The notes under the pieces were generated by a model. It saw only the letters and a list, made by a program, of their open reading frames with translations. It ran no database searches and was not told the DNA's origin. From Planctomycetota bacterium (GTDB lineage: Bacteria; Planctomycetota; Planctomycetia; Pirellulales; Pirellulaceae), in NCBI GenBank assembly GCA_024277285.1, contig JAJRVM010000272.1, forward strand, positions 1-43,338: a stretch of 43,338 nucleotides of DNA. Direction: 5' to 3'. Made by a program: the position numbers and the translations under genes. The first letter of the stretch is position 1. Each line of letters starts with the position of its first letter. Positions 1 through 8,584 of this stretch are shown here, in pieces.

Positions 1-160
1 CGGCGAGATGGGGCCGCCGCACGGAAAAAGGGGTCCACGTGGGATGGGACCGCACCACGATCGAATGGGTCCGCCGCCGAAAGGAGAAGGGCCTCACGGT
101 ATGCGTGGTGGGCCGCACGGGCCCGACAAGCCGCTCCATGGCGATCGGCCTGGTAGGTAA
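1..160 (+). CDS. C-terminal end of a Gly/Pro/His-rich protein (partial)
   Basis: The frame starting at base 2 is open from the window edge to a TAA at 158-160 and gives 52 residues. They are almost entirely Gly, Pro, His, Met, Arg and Lys, with repeated GPHG- and MGPP-like words. The other two frames lack this regular composition. A strong terminator follows 31 bases after the stop, which supports this being the true end of a plus-strand gene. Low-complexity tails of this kind occur on secreted or metal-binding proteins, but the fold and function cannot be read from this piece. The gene is cut by the window edge. Confidence 0.6.
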   Translation, partial: GEMGPPHGKRGPRGMGPHHDRMGPPPKGEGPHGMRGGPHGPDKPLHGDRPGR

Positions 161-190
161 GTAAAATCCGGTGGTGATGAATCTTTCTAG

Positions 191-226
191 CGCTGGGGTC
201 GCGAAAGCGGTCCCAGCGTTCTTCTT
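191..226 (+). terminator. Rho-independent terminator of the upstream gene
   Basis: CGCTGGG (191-197) pairs with CCCAGCG (212-218). The inner bases also pair and close on a GAAA tetraloop (203-206), giving a 12-bp stem with two G-U pairs. TTCTTCTT follows on the plus strand. There is no T-run on the minus-strand side, so it serves the plus-strand gene ending at 160 rather than the convergent sulfatase. Confidence 0.85.
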
Positions 227-266
227 GAGCGTGTGGCTGTTTCGCGGTACGGCAAGTTGGTCGCTT

Positions 267-2030
267 TTATGGTTTCTTCACCACCACTTGATGAACGCCG
301 CGCGGCTTACCATCGTGCGTCAGTACGGCATCGAGTGTCGCGTCTCCACTTGCGAGTTCAATGCCGTGGAAGCTACACGATGATGCATTTGGTTCGATCG
401 TCTTGCGTGCGACTTGTCCGGCGATGGATAGTTTGGCCGTACCGTTACTCGGGCGTGGATCGAACTCCAAGCGAATGTCGTACGTTCCGGGTGTCGCAAC
501 ATGGAGTTGCCACGATCCGATGGCATCCGGTGCCCAGCTACCACCACGCCAGTCTTGACGCGTGAGCACTGTTTCTTTCTCGTGAGACGTGCCGATCCAG
601 ATTCTCGGTGGTGCGTAATTGTCGGGTCGCGTCGACGATACATCATCAAACCAGCGGTCGTAAGCGTTCTTGAGCCGCCGCACGACCTCTGGTCTTTCAT
701 CAACCAGGTTGTGCGATTCCGTTGGATCGTTGACGACGTCGTACAATTCAAATTTCGGCTCGCCCAAAAACCCTTCTCGGCCGAACCCGCTCGCATGCAG
801 TAGCTTCCATCTTGCATCGCGAGTCATGAAATTGTGGTATCGCGTCGGGACATCGCCGCGCTGTGATTGCATGGTCAGGATCCGATCCGACCAATCGACC
901 TGCTTGCCCTCCAGTAGTGGCAGCAGGCTGCGACCGTCCAGCTTCACATTGCTTGGCGGTGCGACGTCGCAGGCGTCCAGGATCGTAGGCATCAGGTCGA
1001 TGTGTGCCGCTAGCTCGTCACGGGCACAGCCTTTCTTGAGTCGGGCGGGCCAATGCAGCCACAAGACCGTACGAATTCCCCCTTCGTTCACCTCACTCTT
1101 CATGCCCCGTCGATTGCCGACGTATCGTCGAGTATTTGGGCCGTTGTCGGTTAAGAAAATGACCAGTGTGTTGTCGGTGATGTCAAGCTGATTGAGTTTT
1201 TCAAACAGTCGGCCGACGTTTTGATCCGCGTTGGTGATCATCGCGGCGATGCGCGCCAGTTTGTCGATTTCTTTTTCTCGCTTTGGGCCGCGCATCTTGC
1301 CGACGATCAGCTTGGCCAATTGGTCCTTTTTCTGCATGTACTTCTTGCGCAGCTCTTCCGGTACATCGTGGAAAGGACCGTGGGGCGCGTTGGTTGGGAG
1401 ATAGACAAAGAAATTGCGTTTGGCTTGATGCGATTTTTCGATGAACTGCAACGCCGCATCGAAATAGACGTCGGTGCAAAACCCCTTCGTCTGCACCTGT
1501 TTGCCGTTGTGAAACAGGACGGGATTGGTGTACCGTCGTCTATTTTCGCGTGGCTCTGACGGTTGAGCTAATCCACCACCGCGGTGGACCAACACTTCCT
1601 CGAAGCCCTGATCCATGGGACGCATGGGGTAGCAGTCGCCCAAGTGCCACTTGCCAAAAATCCCTGTGGCATATCCCGCTTTGGAAAGCACCTCGGCGAC
1701 CGTCACTTCGTCGGGTTCCATCATCGATCGGCCCAGCCACGTGTCGATGCACCGTGTGCGATAGTTGTATCTGCCGGTCATCAGGCAGGCACGTGTGGGC
1801 GAGCAAACAGGGCTGACGTAAAACGTCGTCATCGTGGCGCTATCGTTCGCCATCCGGTCCAAGTTCGGAGTTTCGATGACCTGATTGCCTGTTGCGCCGA
1901 AGTCGCCAATGCCCTGGTCATCCGTCATGATGAGGATGACATTTGGCGGTGACGCCGCGCGCGCGGCTTGGTAATGGAGTTGGCAGCAGCAAAGCGCGAA
2001 TGGAATGAGCCAGATGGGTCGTAGGGGCAT
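267..2030 (-). CDS. Secreted arylsulfatase (formylglycine-dependent sulfatase)
   Basis: This is a sulfatase of the arylsulfatase A-like alkaline phosphatase superfamily, which hydrolyses sulfate esters, often on polysaccharides. From the chosen ATG at 2030 the protein has 587 residues. A signal peptide covers about residues 1-26. The metal-binding pair Asp37-Asp38 lies in MTDDQG. The signature Cys76-Ser-Pro-Thr-Arg80 is complete; its Cys would be converted to formylglycine by a maturase not seen here. Later metal and substrate motifs (TDNGP, and HGPF in the middle) are present. The last 120 residues or so look like an extra beta-sandwich domain. A longer frame starts at 2105, but only the ATG at 2030 is followed at once by a secretion signal. 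Planctomycetes carry many such enzymes; the substrate cannot be named from sequence alone. Confidence 0.93.
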   Translation of the reverse strand: MPLRPIWLIPFALCCCQLHYQAARAASPPNVILIMTDDQGIGDFGATGNQVIETPNLDRMANDSATMTTFYVSPVCSPTRACLMTGRYNYRTRCIDTWLGRSMMEPDEVTVAEVLSKAGYATGIFGKWHLGDCYPMRPMDQGFEEVLVHRGGGLAQPSEPRENRRRYTNPVLFHNGKQVQTKGFCTDVYFDAALQFIEKSHQAKRNFFVYLPTNAPHGPFHDVPEELRKKYMQKKDQLAKLIVGKMRGPKREKEIDKLARIAAMITNADQNVGRLFEKLNQLDITDNTLVIFLTDNGPNTRRYVGNRRGMKSEVNEGGIRTVLWLHWPARLKKGCARDELAAHIDLMPTILDACDVAPPSNVKLDGRSLLPLLEGKQVDWSDRILTMQSQRGDVPTRYHNFMTRDARWKLLHASGFGREGFLGEPKFELYDVVNDPTESHNLVDERPEVVRRLKNAYDRWFDDVSSTRPDNYAPPRIWIGTSHEKETVLTRQDWRGGSWAPDAIGSWQLHVATPGTYDIRLEFDPRPSNGTAKLSIAGQVARKTIEPNASSCSFHGIELASGDATLDAVLTHDGKPRGVHQVVVKKP

Positions 2031-2127
2031 GGCATTGGGTCCGTTTGAGGGAATCGCACGATGGCATGCGTGCGATGTGACAGTGTGTTGCACGCCGCGT
2101 CGCATGACGGTGGGTTAATTGTAATTG

Positions 2128-2428
2128 CTACCTTGGCGCTGGTAGCGATTGCAGATCGCGGCGTGGATAGGTCCAGGCCCGTTCGACGGCTTTGTCGAGC
2201 AATTTGGCAATGGCCAAGGTCGACTTGCCACCATGGATTTGGTTGTTGGCCGGTGTGAAATGCGTATTTTCCGTTTTTCACACCATCCACCGCGCCGGCC
2301 GCGTCGCCGGCGCTCTTGGTGATCCCCTGCTCTGCGACGGCCCAGCAATCGGCTTGCCGCAGCCCGTCGGCCTCGATGTGGTCACGCGTCGTCAAATCGG
2401 CTGCTAAACAGACGACGCAACACAACAA
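2128..2428 (-). pseudogene. Broken fragment with a discoidin (F5/8 type C)-like domain
   Basis: From an ATG at 2428 the frame gives a short signal-like start, then AGAVDG, AFHTGQQ and PWWQVDLG. This is the usual opening of a discoidin-type carbohydrate-binding domain found in secreted planctomycete proteins. After VDLG the expected continuation, AIAKLLDKAVERAW, lies in the neighbouring frame (junction near 2205-2218) and stops at 2128-2130. The domain is far too short to fold and nothing follows before the sulfatase start, so this appears to be the 5' stub of a lost gene. A sequencing or assembly indel could explain the frame change but not the missing rest of the protein. Confidence 0.6.
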
Positions 2429-2544
2429 GGCCGCTGATAACGAAGCAGCAGCTCGCCTCCTTGCGCGAGTGCTGAGTCAGTGGTGCGTTGACTGCTCAAT
2501 GCAGAGCCTCCCAGGCGGTTGATCAGTATCTCACGGACCGCGAT

Positions 2545-3216
2545 TCAGTCAGCCAACGGTTGCACTTTGACGGTCTTGAAGTGGATTTCGCCGCCTTCCG
2601 ACTGCAAGCCAATATGGCCAGCGACCACGTCGCAACCATCGCATTGGTTGACCGCTTTGCCGTTTACTCTGAGAGTGAGCTTGCCACCGTCGAGCGTGAT
2701 TTCGTATTTGTTCCACTCGCCCGGCTCTTTCTCGTTGCCGCTTTCTTTCTTGATACCGATGAAGTCGCCGATCTTCTCATTGCTCGCCTTACGGAAACGA
2801 TCAGTGTCGTTCTTGACCTGAAACCCTTGGAATGCCCAGATGTCGCCCGCGCTGCCGCTCTGCAGTTGTGCTTCCACGCACTTGGGTAGCATCATCGGTT
2901 TGCCCGTAATGCGCAGCAACACGCCGCTGTTGCCCGGTTTCTTGTCAGGTGCCCAGCGCCACACGACCACCAATTTGAAATTCTTGAACTTCTGGTTCGT
3001 GGCCAGATAGCCCATCGGCTCGCCCTTGCAGATCAGGATCCCGTCTTTGACGCTCCAGACATCTTCCATCTTCGCGTTGTCGTCAACCAGAAAGTGGTGC
3101 CAGCCGGTCAGCGTCTTGCCGTCAAACAGTTGGGTCGCTTCCTTGTCTTTTGCTAGTGCGGAAAGCGGCAGGCAGTAGGTCAAAGCCATCATAAGCAGCA
3201 GGATGCAACGTCGCAT
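2545..3216 (-). CDS. Secreted DUF1080 (3-keto-disaccharide hydrolase-like) protein
   Basis: The 223-residue protein has a signal peptide (about residues 1-23) and one DUF1080 domain with the typical opening QLFDGKTLTGWHH, then WSVKDGILICKG, a central NSGVLLR and a C-terminal VAGHIGLQSEGGEIHFKTV. The fold is a concanavalin-like beta-sandwich. Some members hydrolyse 3-keto-glycosides; most in Planctomycetes are uncharacterised. The ATG at 3216 was preferred over one nine codons upstream because AGGAG lies just ahead of it and the signal peptide starts there. It is transcribed in the same direction as the sulfatase, with the discoidin remnant between them. Confidence 0.88.
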   Translation of the reverse strand: MRRCILLLMMALTYCLPLSALAKDKEATQLFDGKTLTGWHHFLVDDNAKMEDVWSVKDGILICKGEPMGYLATNQKFKNFKLVVVWRWAPDKKPGNSGVLLRITGKPMMLPKCVEAQLQSGSAGDIWAFQGFQVKNDTDRFRKASNEKIGDFIGIKKESGNEKEPGEWNKYEITLDGGKLTLRVNGKAVNQCDGCDVVAGHIGLQSEGGEIHFKTVKVQPLAD

Positions 3217-3394
3217 GTTCAGTCTCCTCGGTTTGGTTATCAAAAGGTGCTTTCAAGGGAGCCGTCAATGGAAGCGAGCGGCTCCGCTTTCTTCTCGATG
3301 TTTGAATGGGGCGACTCGTCGCCCGCACTCGATTGTACCGAACTTTCAGTGCTCGCGTACGCCGCATCGCCGGAAATGTGTCCAATTGTGTGTG

Positions 3395-3415
3395 GCCTGG
3401 GAATCTTTCCCGGGC
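3395..3415. repeat. Hairpin, solo copy of a dispersed stem-loop family
   Basis: GCCTGGGAA, a TCT loop and TTCCCGGGC form a 9-bp stem with one G-T wobble. The same design recurs at 15290, 22182, 22334 and 43075. This copy lacks the longer conserved tail seen at the other sites. It lies upstream of the GH43 remnant in an otherwise featureless stretch (3217-3457). Confidence 0.5.
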
Positions 3416-3457
3416 GGAAGGCGGTTGGTGTCTGGTTCTCGCCTAAACGCAATAGAA

Positions 3458-3651
3458 GAGTATGTGCAGCTTGACGCTTGCCCGCTCACGGATCGATCGT
3501 CCAAGCCACATGTGGCTGACGGCGGGCACGGCATGATCTTCCGCACGTTCGATGGCCAGCTAATGTTGGTGCTGCATCAACCCAACTCAGGCGCGCGCGA
3601 GCTCGGCTGTTCAAATTGCGAGACACCGGTGATCTACTTGAGATAGAATAG
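3458..3651 (+). pseudogene. C-terminal remnant of a GH43-like glycosidase
   Basis: The plus-strand frame reads ADGGHGMIFRTFDGQLMLVL then HQPN, which matches the usual end of glycoside hydrolase family 43 five-bladed propellers. After that, the expected family ending ARARLFKLRDTGDLLEIE is present, but in the next frame, and stops with TAG at 3649-3651. No start codon or N-terminal blades precede it, so only the last 60 or so codons survive, with a frameshift near 3590. The remnant ends where the dispersed repeat at 3651 begins. The similarity is recalled from family motifs, not from a search. Confidence 0.6.
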
Positions 3652-3820
3652 TGCGGCCTGACGCGTGCGGCCCAAAGGGCCGCTGCTATGGAAGCCCAGG
3701 GTGCAGTTCGCCGTAGGCGAACGGAACCCTGGGTGGCACTGCCGAGGCCGCATCAACACGCGGATCCATTCCAGGCCAATAGCACACGATCAGGTTCATC
3801 ACCTATTCTTGTTCTTGGGA
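3651..3820. repeat. Dispersed intergenic repeat, copy A
   Basis: The segment contains GCGTGCGGCCCAAAGGGCCG, then the inverted words CCCAGGGT and ACCCTGGGT enclosing CGCCGTAGGCG, then GAGGCCGCATCAA, and ends with CACCTATTCTTGTTCTTGGG. The same series of words is found in inverted orientation at 22661-22880. Copy A lacks about 55 internal bases present in copy B. It encodes no credible protein. Confidence 0.8.
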
Positions 3821-4374
3821 CGAATCATGCAAACGCCACCGTTCAGCGCGCATCCCGCCAGAGCATCCTGAAAAAGTCTCCTGCACCCACAATGCGCCAT
3901 GCAAGCGTACTATCCCAACACGTGATGTTCGGTATTCAACCCCGCTTTTTCAGGATACTCCTCTGGGATTGCGGTTAACCGCTAGTCCAGAGCCGCGGTG
4001 CGTCGAGCGCGCGTGTGGCATCGCGATACGGTTCGAGTCAGTGTGACGGTTTCCTTACGCTTCCGTCAGCGGCGGCGGCGTGCGCGCTGAAGGTCGGCGC
4101 GTCGAGGCGTATCCGCATCCAAAGACACGCTTCTGCGCCACGCCGGGGCAGGCCGGTGCCGTTGGCGAGCGGGGACGAATCATGCAAACGCATCTGCTAA
4201 CTCCCCAACCCCGCCAGAGACTCCCCAGGGTTACGCCAATGCTCGTAAGACTCGCATTGTCTTCACCCTGAGCTCGTATAGGGCTGTGCCTTCGGCACGA
4301 AAGAGGCCGTGACAAGGCGGATCCCTCATGAACGGTTACGAAAGGTTGAACCGCGAATGGAAAGTGCTGTGCTG
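3821..4374. other. Intergenic stretch, no gene recognised
   Basis: No reading frame here shows recognisable motifs. A 20-base word, GGGACGAATCATGCAAACGC, occurs at 3817-3836 and again at 4172-4191 as a direct repeat. The stretch lies downstream of the HzsA-like gene, which ends at 4375; no terminator with a T-run was seen for that gene. Confidence 0.5.
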
Positions 4375-7300
4375 CTATTCCAACGCCGGTCCCGCGATCC
4401 GTTGGCCGCGTTGTTGACGTGCTTGATCCGCCGGATTGAACGTGCCGTAGAACAGGGCGTTGGCATCCATCCAGGTGACCAGTCGTTCCATTTCTGTCGC
4501 GTTGAGTGTCACGCCTTCGTGGCCTTTGGCGAGCAGTTTCATCAGCGGACTGGCACGTGCTCCGAACTGGTTGGGGCTGGTCAGCGGCTCCGCGTTCGCT
4601 TGTGGAGTGCCCTTCCATTCGGAAAAGGATACCAATGGTGCCAGAGCATTGTAAGACGCGGTGAATGCGCCTTGTGGTTCACCGGTCAATACAATGCCAC
4701 CTGCCGCCTCTTTTCCCTCGTGGCAACTGACGCAATGCCGGTCCAACACGCCTTGGACCAGGATGGGGTAACTTAGTGGCTTCGATCCGTCGGGGCCGGG
4801 AGCAATGTGCGAGGGAGATCGCTTGAGCGCCAGTGCGGTACTGTGCAGTTCGGGAGTCGTCGCGCGGTGTTCGTGGCAGCCAACGCAACTTGTCTGTTCA
4901 CCCGGTTGCAAATAGGTCAAGCTGCGCATGGTCTGGATCGCCATGCCGTCTTCATCGAGTGCTTGGAAGGATAACGGAACTCGGGCCGGTGCGCGGAAGT
5001 AGGCGGAACCGTCGGCTTCAACTGGGACGGTGCCTAGCACCTGCTTGCCGGGCGAGGCATTGGCCAAACCGACTCTCGGCGAATTGGCGTTGGGCGTAGT
5101 CTTCAATAAGACCTGAAGGATGCGCAGTCGCTTGACGCGATCTGTTTTTCCCGTCGGCAATTGTGGCCAGCTGTCATAGACGTCTTGCACAAAGAAGGTG
5201 CCTTCACTACTGCTTGGATCGGCTGAGGTCGATGGCAGGATTGGCGGGCGCTGACGGGCACGCAGGGGTGTTGGCCAGAGGCTGCCGATGTTCAAGTCCC
5301 GATAGAGCAGTTCTTTGTTGCCGAACCGATCGACCAGATAGATACCAAACATATTCGCCTTATTGGCGTTTGGCTCACCGATCAGCGGATCAAAGCTGTA
5401 CGCGGCCAGAAAGATGTCTTCTGAAAGTGGATAAGGTGTGCGGTAGCAGTGTCCCGGCCACCGCTTTGCCTCGATCGGCGTATTGACCGGCTCGGTGAGC
5501 CCAGCGGTGGCGTGCCAACGTTGCATCGGTGCTTCGCTTTCCGGGAACAGGGCGTCCGGGGTCAGCCGTGTGATCGGTGCAAGTCCGTCGATCCCGCGAG
5601 AGACGTCCAGCATGATGATCGAGCCGGCGGTCATGGCATGATGCGCCCCGGCCGTGGCCATCACAAGATCGGAGTTCGGCACGGGACGTGCTTCCCAGAC
5701 ACCGACCGGATTGAACGTGTTGTTCCCATAGAACGCCGTGACGTTGCTGCCATCGGGCCGACAGGCCCAGAGCTGTTGGTAGTGAACTGCGTGCCGGTCG
5801 ACATAATCCCATCGTGTGTAGATGATTCGCCCGTCATTAAGGACCGCAGGATCCCACTCGTGTGTCTCGTGGTACGAGATGCTGTGCGGATTGCTGCCGT
5901 CTGCTTCAGCGGTCGCAAGCGTGTAGACTGGGCATGGGCCAGTGCCGCAACGATGGTATCCGCCGCGCCGTGTCGACAAGAACAACAGGCGGTCGTTGGG
6001 AAGGTATCGCGGCGAGAAGTCATCGAAAGCACTATCGGTCAACTGGCGTACCTGTAATGTGTCGATGGACATCTCGTACAGATGATAGTACCGGTCTTGG
6101 TGCGCCGTTCGGTTGGCTGGAGCCGTGTCGGCCTGGCAGTAAGCAAACAGCACGCGGCGACCATCCCACGAGACATCGCAATGCTGGTAGCTGCCGGGCG
6201 GCAGGCTCGTCAGTTCGCGGCACCGCATCGACGTGCCCGGTTGTTCGAGCACGAAAAGGCCACCGCCCGGCCGGGCGCACATGCCATAATACTGTGTCAG
6301 CTGATGGCTGAAGCAGGACGGAACGCGTTTGACAAACAGCAACGGCCCGGTTGGCGCCAACGGATTGCTCAACACGATCCGCCGTCGCACCTGATGAATA
6401 GACTGCCACAGAGTTTCCCACTGCGCCGCGTTTGGGGAGTCGACCGTCGCCAGTTTCTGCCGTTCGCGATTAAGCTGCTGCCATTGGCCGACGTGTTCGG
6501 TCGAGATCGTGTCGGCACGCTGCAGGTTGCGGATCAACAGATCGCCACGTTCCAACAGCGTTGTCACCGCGTCGGCCCAGCTTTGTGGATGCCGTGGTGT
6601 GTCGATGCCGTCTTGCATACGCCAATCCCATTGGATCATGGCCTGCTCCAGTGACGGCCGCAAAGCGGGCTGGATGGGAGGCGGATAGACCGTGGCGGCC
6701 TTGGCAAGCTCCACGGGAACATCACGCGATTGGTCGCCGACCCAAAAGCGAATCTGCGACCACTCGACGCACGACTCGCCATCAACTCCGCGCGTCGTCA
6801 GTCTGATGGCGGAAGGGCTTTTCACATTCGGAACCGTTACCTTCAGCGGAATCGGATGACCTGGCGTAATGGAACGCCGCAGAATTTGATCGCCGACAGC
6901 GAGTTCGATCTCGGCGTGGCCGCCGGAATTGGCGGTGGCGAGCACCGAGACTTGGATGGAGCCCTGAGCGTGCGCCAGTGGGATCGACAATTCGGCGACT
7001 TCACGTGAGCGAACATCCACTGAAAACCGGTGCGCTGGCTGCATGACCAGAATTTGTGGTCCGGAGTCACTTGCGAAGAGTGACAATCCGCAGTAACTGC
7101 TACTTGCCGGCGTGGCGATGTGACCGTCGAGTCGCGTGACGACGGCTCCGAACGAGGCCATGCCATCCTCTCGAACGAGTCGTGCCTCGGCCCAGTTGGC
7201 CATGTCGCAGCCGATCCCGTCACCAGCGTCTGAGGCGATGAGACGCAGTTGCCGAGCGCCCGCCACCGGAATCTTAAGCTCCTGGACCGGAGTGCTATCG

Positions 7301-7704
7301 GAAACGGGCTTGCTTTCGAAAACACGCTTACCGTCGACCTCGACGCGGAAGATCACGCTCCCCCTGCCGCCGCCTTGCCATTGGACTCCAATTGCCGCAA
7401 GAAACTCCCGGTATTCTCCACGCAGGTTCACCGTGATTTCACCGTTGGCGTGGTGGCCGAGTCCCTTTTCGTAAGTGTTGCTGCCGATCCGCAGTGGCGT
7501 TCCTTTTTCTTTGGTTGCTGCCGCCGCCTGATCGCATCCAAACTGTCCCCATTGCTGTTGGTGACGCATTTCAAGAGTGGTATTGCCATCACTCAGGTAG
7601 ATCGTTTGATCAGCCTGAACGCTCGGAGCCAGGGCGATGCAAAGCAGTACGGCGACAAGGGCCACCGGTGGGCAAAGCGGCGTCGTGTGGTTATGGCTGC
7701 GCAT
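4375..7704 (-). CDS. Secreted HzsA-like protein: NPCBM, beta-propeller and two CxxCH haem sites
   Basis: The protein has 1,109 residues from the ATG at 7704, which has AAGGAA upstream and is followed by a signal peptide (about residues 1-31). An NPCBM-type carbohydrate-binding domain covers about residues 34-175 (YEKGLGHHANGEI). A central PD40/TolB-like beta-propeller follows, with DFSPRYLPNDRLLFLSTRRG and EWDPAVLNDGRIIYTRWDY. Two class-c haem motifs lie near the C-terminus, CVGCH (about 940-944) and CVSCH (about 991-995). This order resembles the alpha subunit of hydrazine synthase of anammox bacteria, whose relatives are widespread in non-anammox planctomycetes with no known role. It would act outside the inner membrane, possibly as a sugar-binding redox protein; that role is inference. 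No other anammox genes are nearby. Confidence 0.8.
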   Translation of the reverse strand: MRSHNHTTPLCPPVALVAVLLCIALAPSVQADQTIYLSDGNTTLEMRHQQQWGQFGCDQAAAATKEKGTPLRIGSNTYEKGLGHHANGEITVNLRGEYREFLAAIGVQWQGGGRGSVIFRVEVDGKRVFESKPVSDSTPVQELKIPVAGARQLRLIASDAGDGIGCDMANWAEARLVREDGMASFGAVVTRLDGHIATPASSSYCGLSLFASDSGPQILVMQPAHRFSVDVRSREVAELSIPLAHAQGSIQVSVLATANSGGHAEIELAVGDQILRRSITPGHPIPLKVTVPNVKSPSAIRLTTRGVDGESCVEWSQIRFWVGDQSRDVPVELAKAATVYPPPIQPALRPSLEQAMIQWDWRMQDGIDTPRHPQSWADAVTTLLERGDLLIRNLQRADTISTEHVGQWQQLNRERQKLATVDSPNAAQWETLWQSIHQVRRRIVLSNPLAPTGPLLFVKRVPSCFSHQLTQYYGMCARPGGGLFVLEQPGTSMRCRELTSLPPGSYQHCDVSWDGRRVLFAYCQADTAPANRTAHQDRYYHLYEMSIDTLQVRQLTDSAFDDFSPRYLPNDRLLFLSTRRGGYHRCGTGPCPVYTLATAEADGSNPHSISYHETHEWDPAVLNDGRIIYTRWDYVDRHAVHYQQLWACRPDGSNVTAFYGNNTFNPVGVWEARPVPNSDLVMATAGAHHAMTAGSIIMLDVSRGIDGLAPITRLTPDALFPESEAPMQRWHATAGLTEPVNTPIEAKRWPGHCYRTPYPLSEDIFLAAYSFDPLIGEPNANKANMFGIYLVDRFGNKELLYRDLNIGSLWPTPLRARQRPPILPSTSADPSSSEGTFFVQDVYDSWPQLPTGKTDRVKRLRILQVLLKTTPNANSPRVGLANASPGKQVLGTVPVEADGSAYFRAPARVPLSFQALDEDGMAIQTMRSLTYLQPGEQTSCVGCHEHRATTPELHSTALALKRSPSHIAPGPDGSKPLSYPILVQGVLDRHCVSCHEGKEAAGGIVLTGEPQGAFTASYNALAPLVSFSEWKGTPQANAEPLTSPNQFGARASPLMKLLAKGHEGVTLNATEMERLVTWMDANALFYGTFNPADQARQQRGQRIAGPALE

Positions 7705-7916
7705 GAAAGATTCCTTCTTGTATCTGGTCAGGGCCCAATGCTCGTCGTGCATGCCGTCAAGTGTCCACGGACGTTCAGGCTGGGTGTGGGCAACTGACCA
7801 TGCCGGCTCGATCCGTTATTCGATCGACCTCAATCGACAAGATCGAGTATACTCGCTGCCCGGTGGTTGGACAAAGAGTCGCGGCGCCCGGCTATCGTTG
7901 CCACCTCTGGTTTCGA

Positions 7917-7990
7917 CGCAGCGTGGCACGGCACTCCGTGCCGTGATGGAGAGCAGAGCAGCGTGGCACGCCCTCTCCGTGCCGTGATGC
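7917..7990. repeat. Two tandem copies of a short palindromic repeat
   Basis: GCAGCGTGGCACGGCACT continues to CCGTGCCGTGATG, making the perfect stem GGCACGG with CCGTGCC around a CACT loop. A second copy 40 bases later reads GCAGCGTGGCACGCCCTC then CCGTGCCGTGATG. A third copy sits inside another repeat at 22201-22228. All are intergenic. Confidence 0.7.
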
Positions 7991-8187
7991 CGTTGCCTGC
8001 GGCCAGGACATCTTGGCGTGCCTTGGTCGAGGCTTTTTTGAGTCAGATAGCTCCTCGTCCTTGCACGCAACGGTTCGTCGGAAACATGCCACACGTTTCG
8101 AATGTCGCCGCCCGGAGCTAGTCAGATGGCAGCCGTAACTCCTTACAAGAACAGCGGAAGTGCCATTCAGACCTGACCCCATTCCCT

Positions 8188-8460
8188 CCGTTAGCAAACG
8201 TACGGAACGTTGGTGCCACTTTCCTCGAACGAGTTCTCCATTCCGATCGATTTGGCGTTTTTTGACATCTAACCGCCACGCCGCCGCACACTGCGCGCAG
8301 TGCGAACCGATTTCCAATGGGAAGCTCGATTGACGCTTCGCACTGCTCAACTTGGCGTTTTCGTGTTCGCGTCGATGTGTGGCTTTGTTGGAGTTTCTGC
8401 CGTTAGCAAACGTACGGAATGAGCAGTGGCACGGACGCGCGCTGGGAATCGTGTGTATCC
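8188..8460. repeat. Modular repeat of about 220 bp, site 1 (one module)
   Basis: The module is bounded on both sides by CCGTTAGCAAACGTACGGAA. Inside is the near-palindrome CACTGCGCGCAGTG and the inverted pair GCAGTGCGAA and TTCGCACTGC. The module is followed by the tail GAGCAGTGGCACGGACGCGC. The same sequence occurs as two consecutive modules plus the same tail at 15473-15948, in the same orientation. The region from 7705 to 8584 holds no recognised gene. Confidence 0.8.
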
Positions 8461-8584
8461 TCTGGGCGTTCGCCTTTTTTGGCCTGGACGCAACTTGATG
8501 CTGGCTTGAACCACTCCCAAGCTTCAGCCGCCCGCTCAACGCGCCGCAGCGCTGGAGTTGCGGCGTTGGAGTTGCGGTCAAGTG

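Noticed and set aside
2106..2127. Extension of the sulfatase start to 2105 or of the discoidin frame into the sulfatase
   Set aside because: The residues upstream of 2030 interrupt a normal signal peptide, and the discoidin frame has lost its domain by that point.
4028..4045. Possible tRNA T-loop (GGTTCGAGTC)
   Set aside because: The flanking bases do not pair as a T-stem and no acceptor or anticodon arms can be drawn.
4375..7704. A true hydrazine synthase and anammox metabolism
   Set aside because: The other subunits and any anammox genes are absent; similar proteins are common in heterotrophic planctomycetes.
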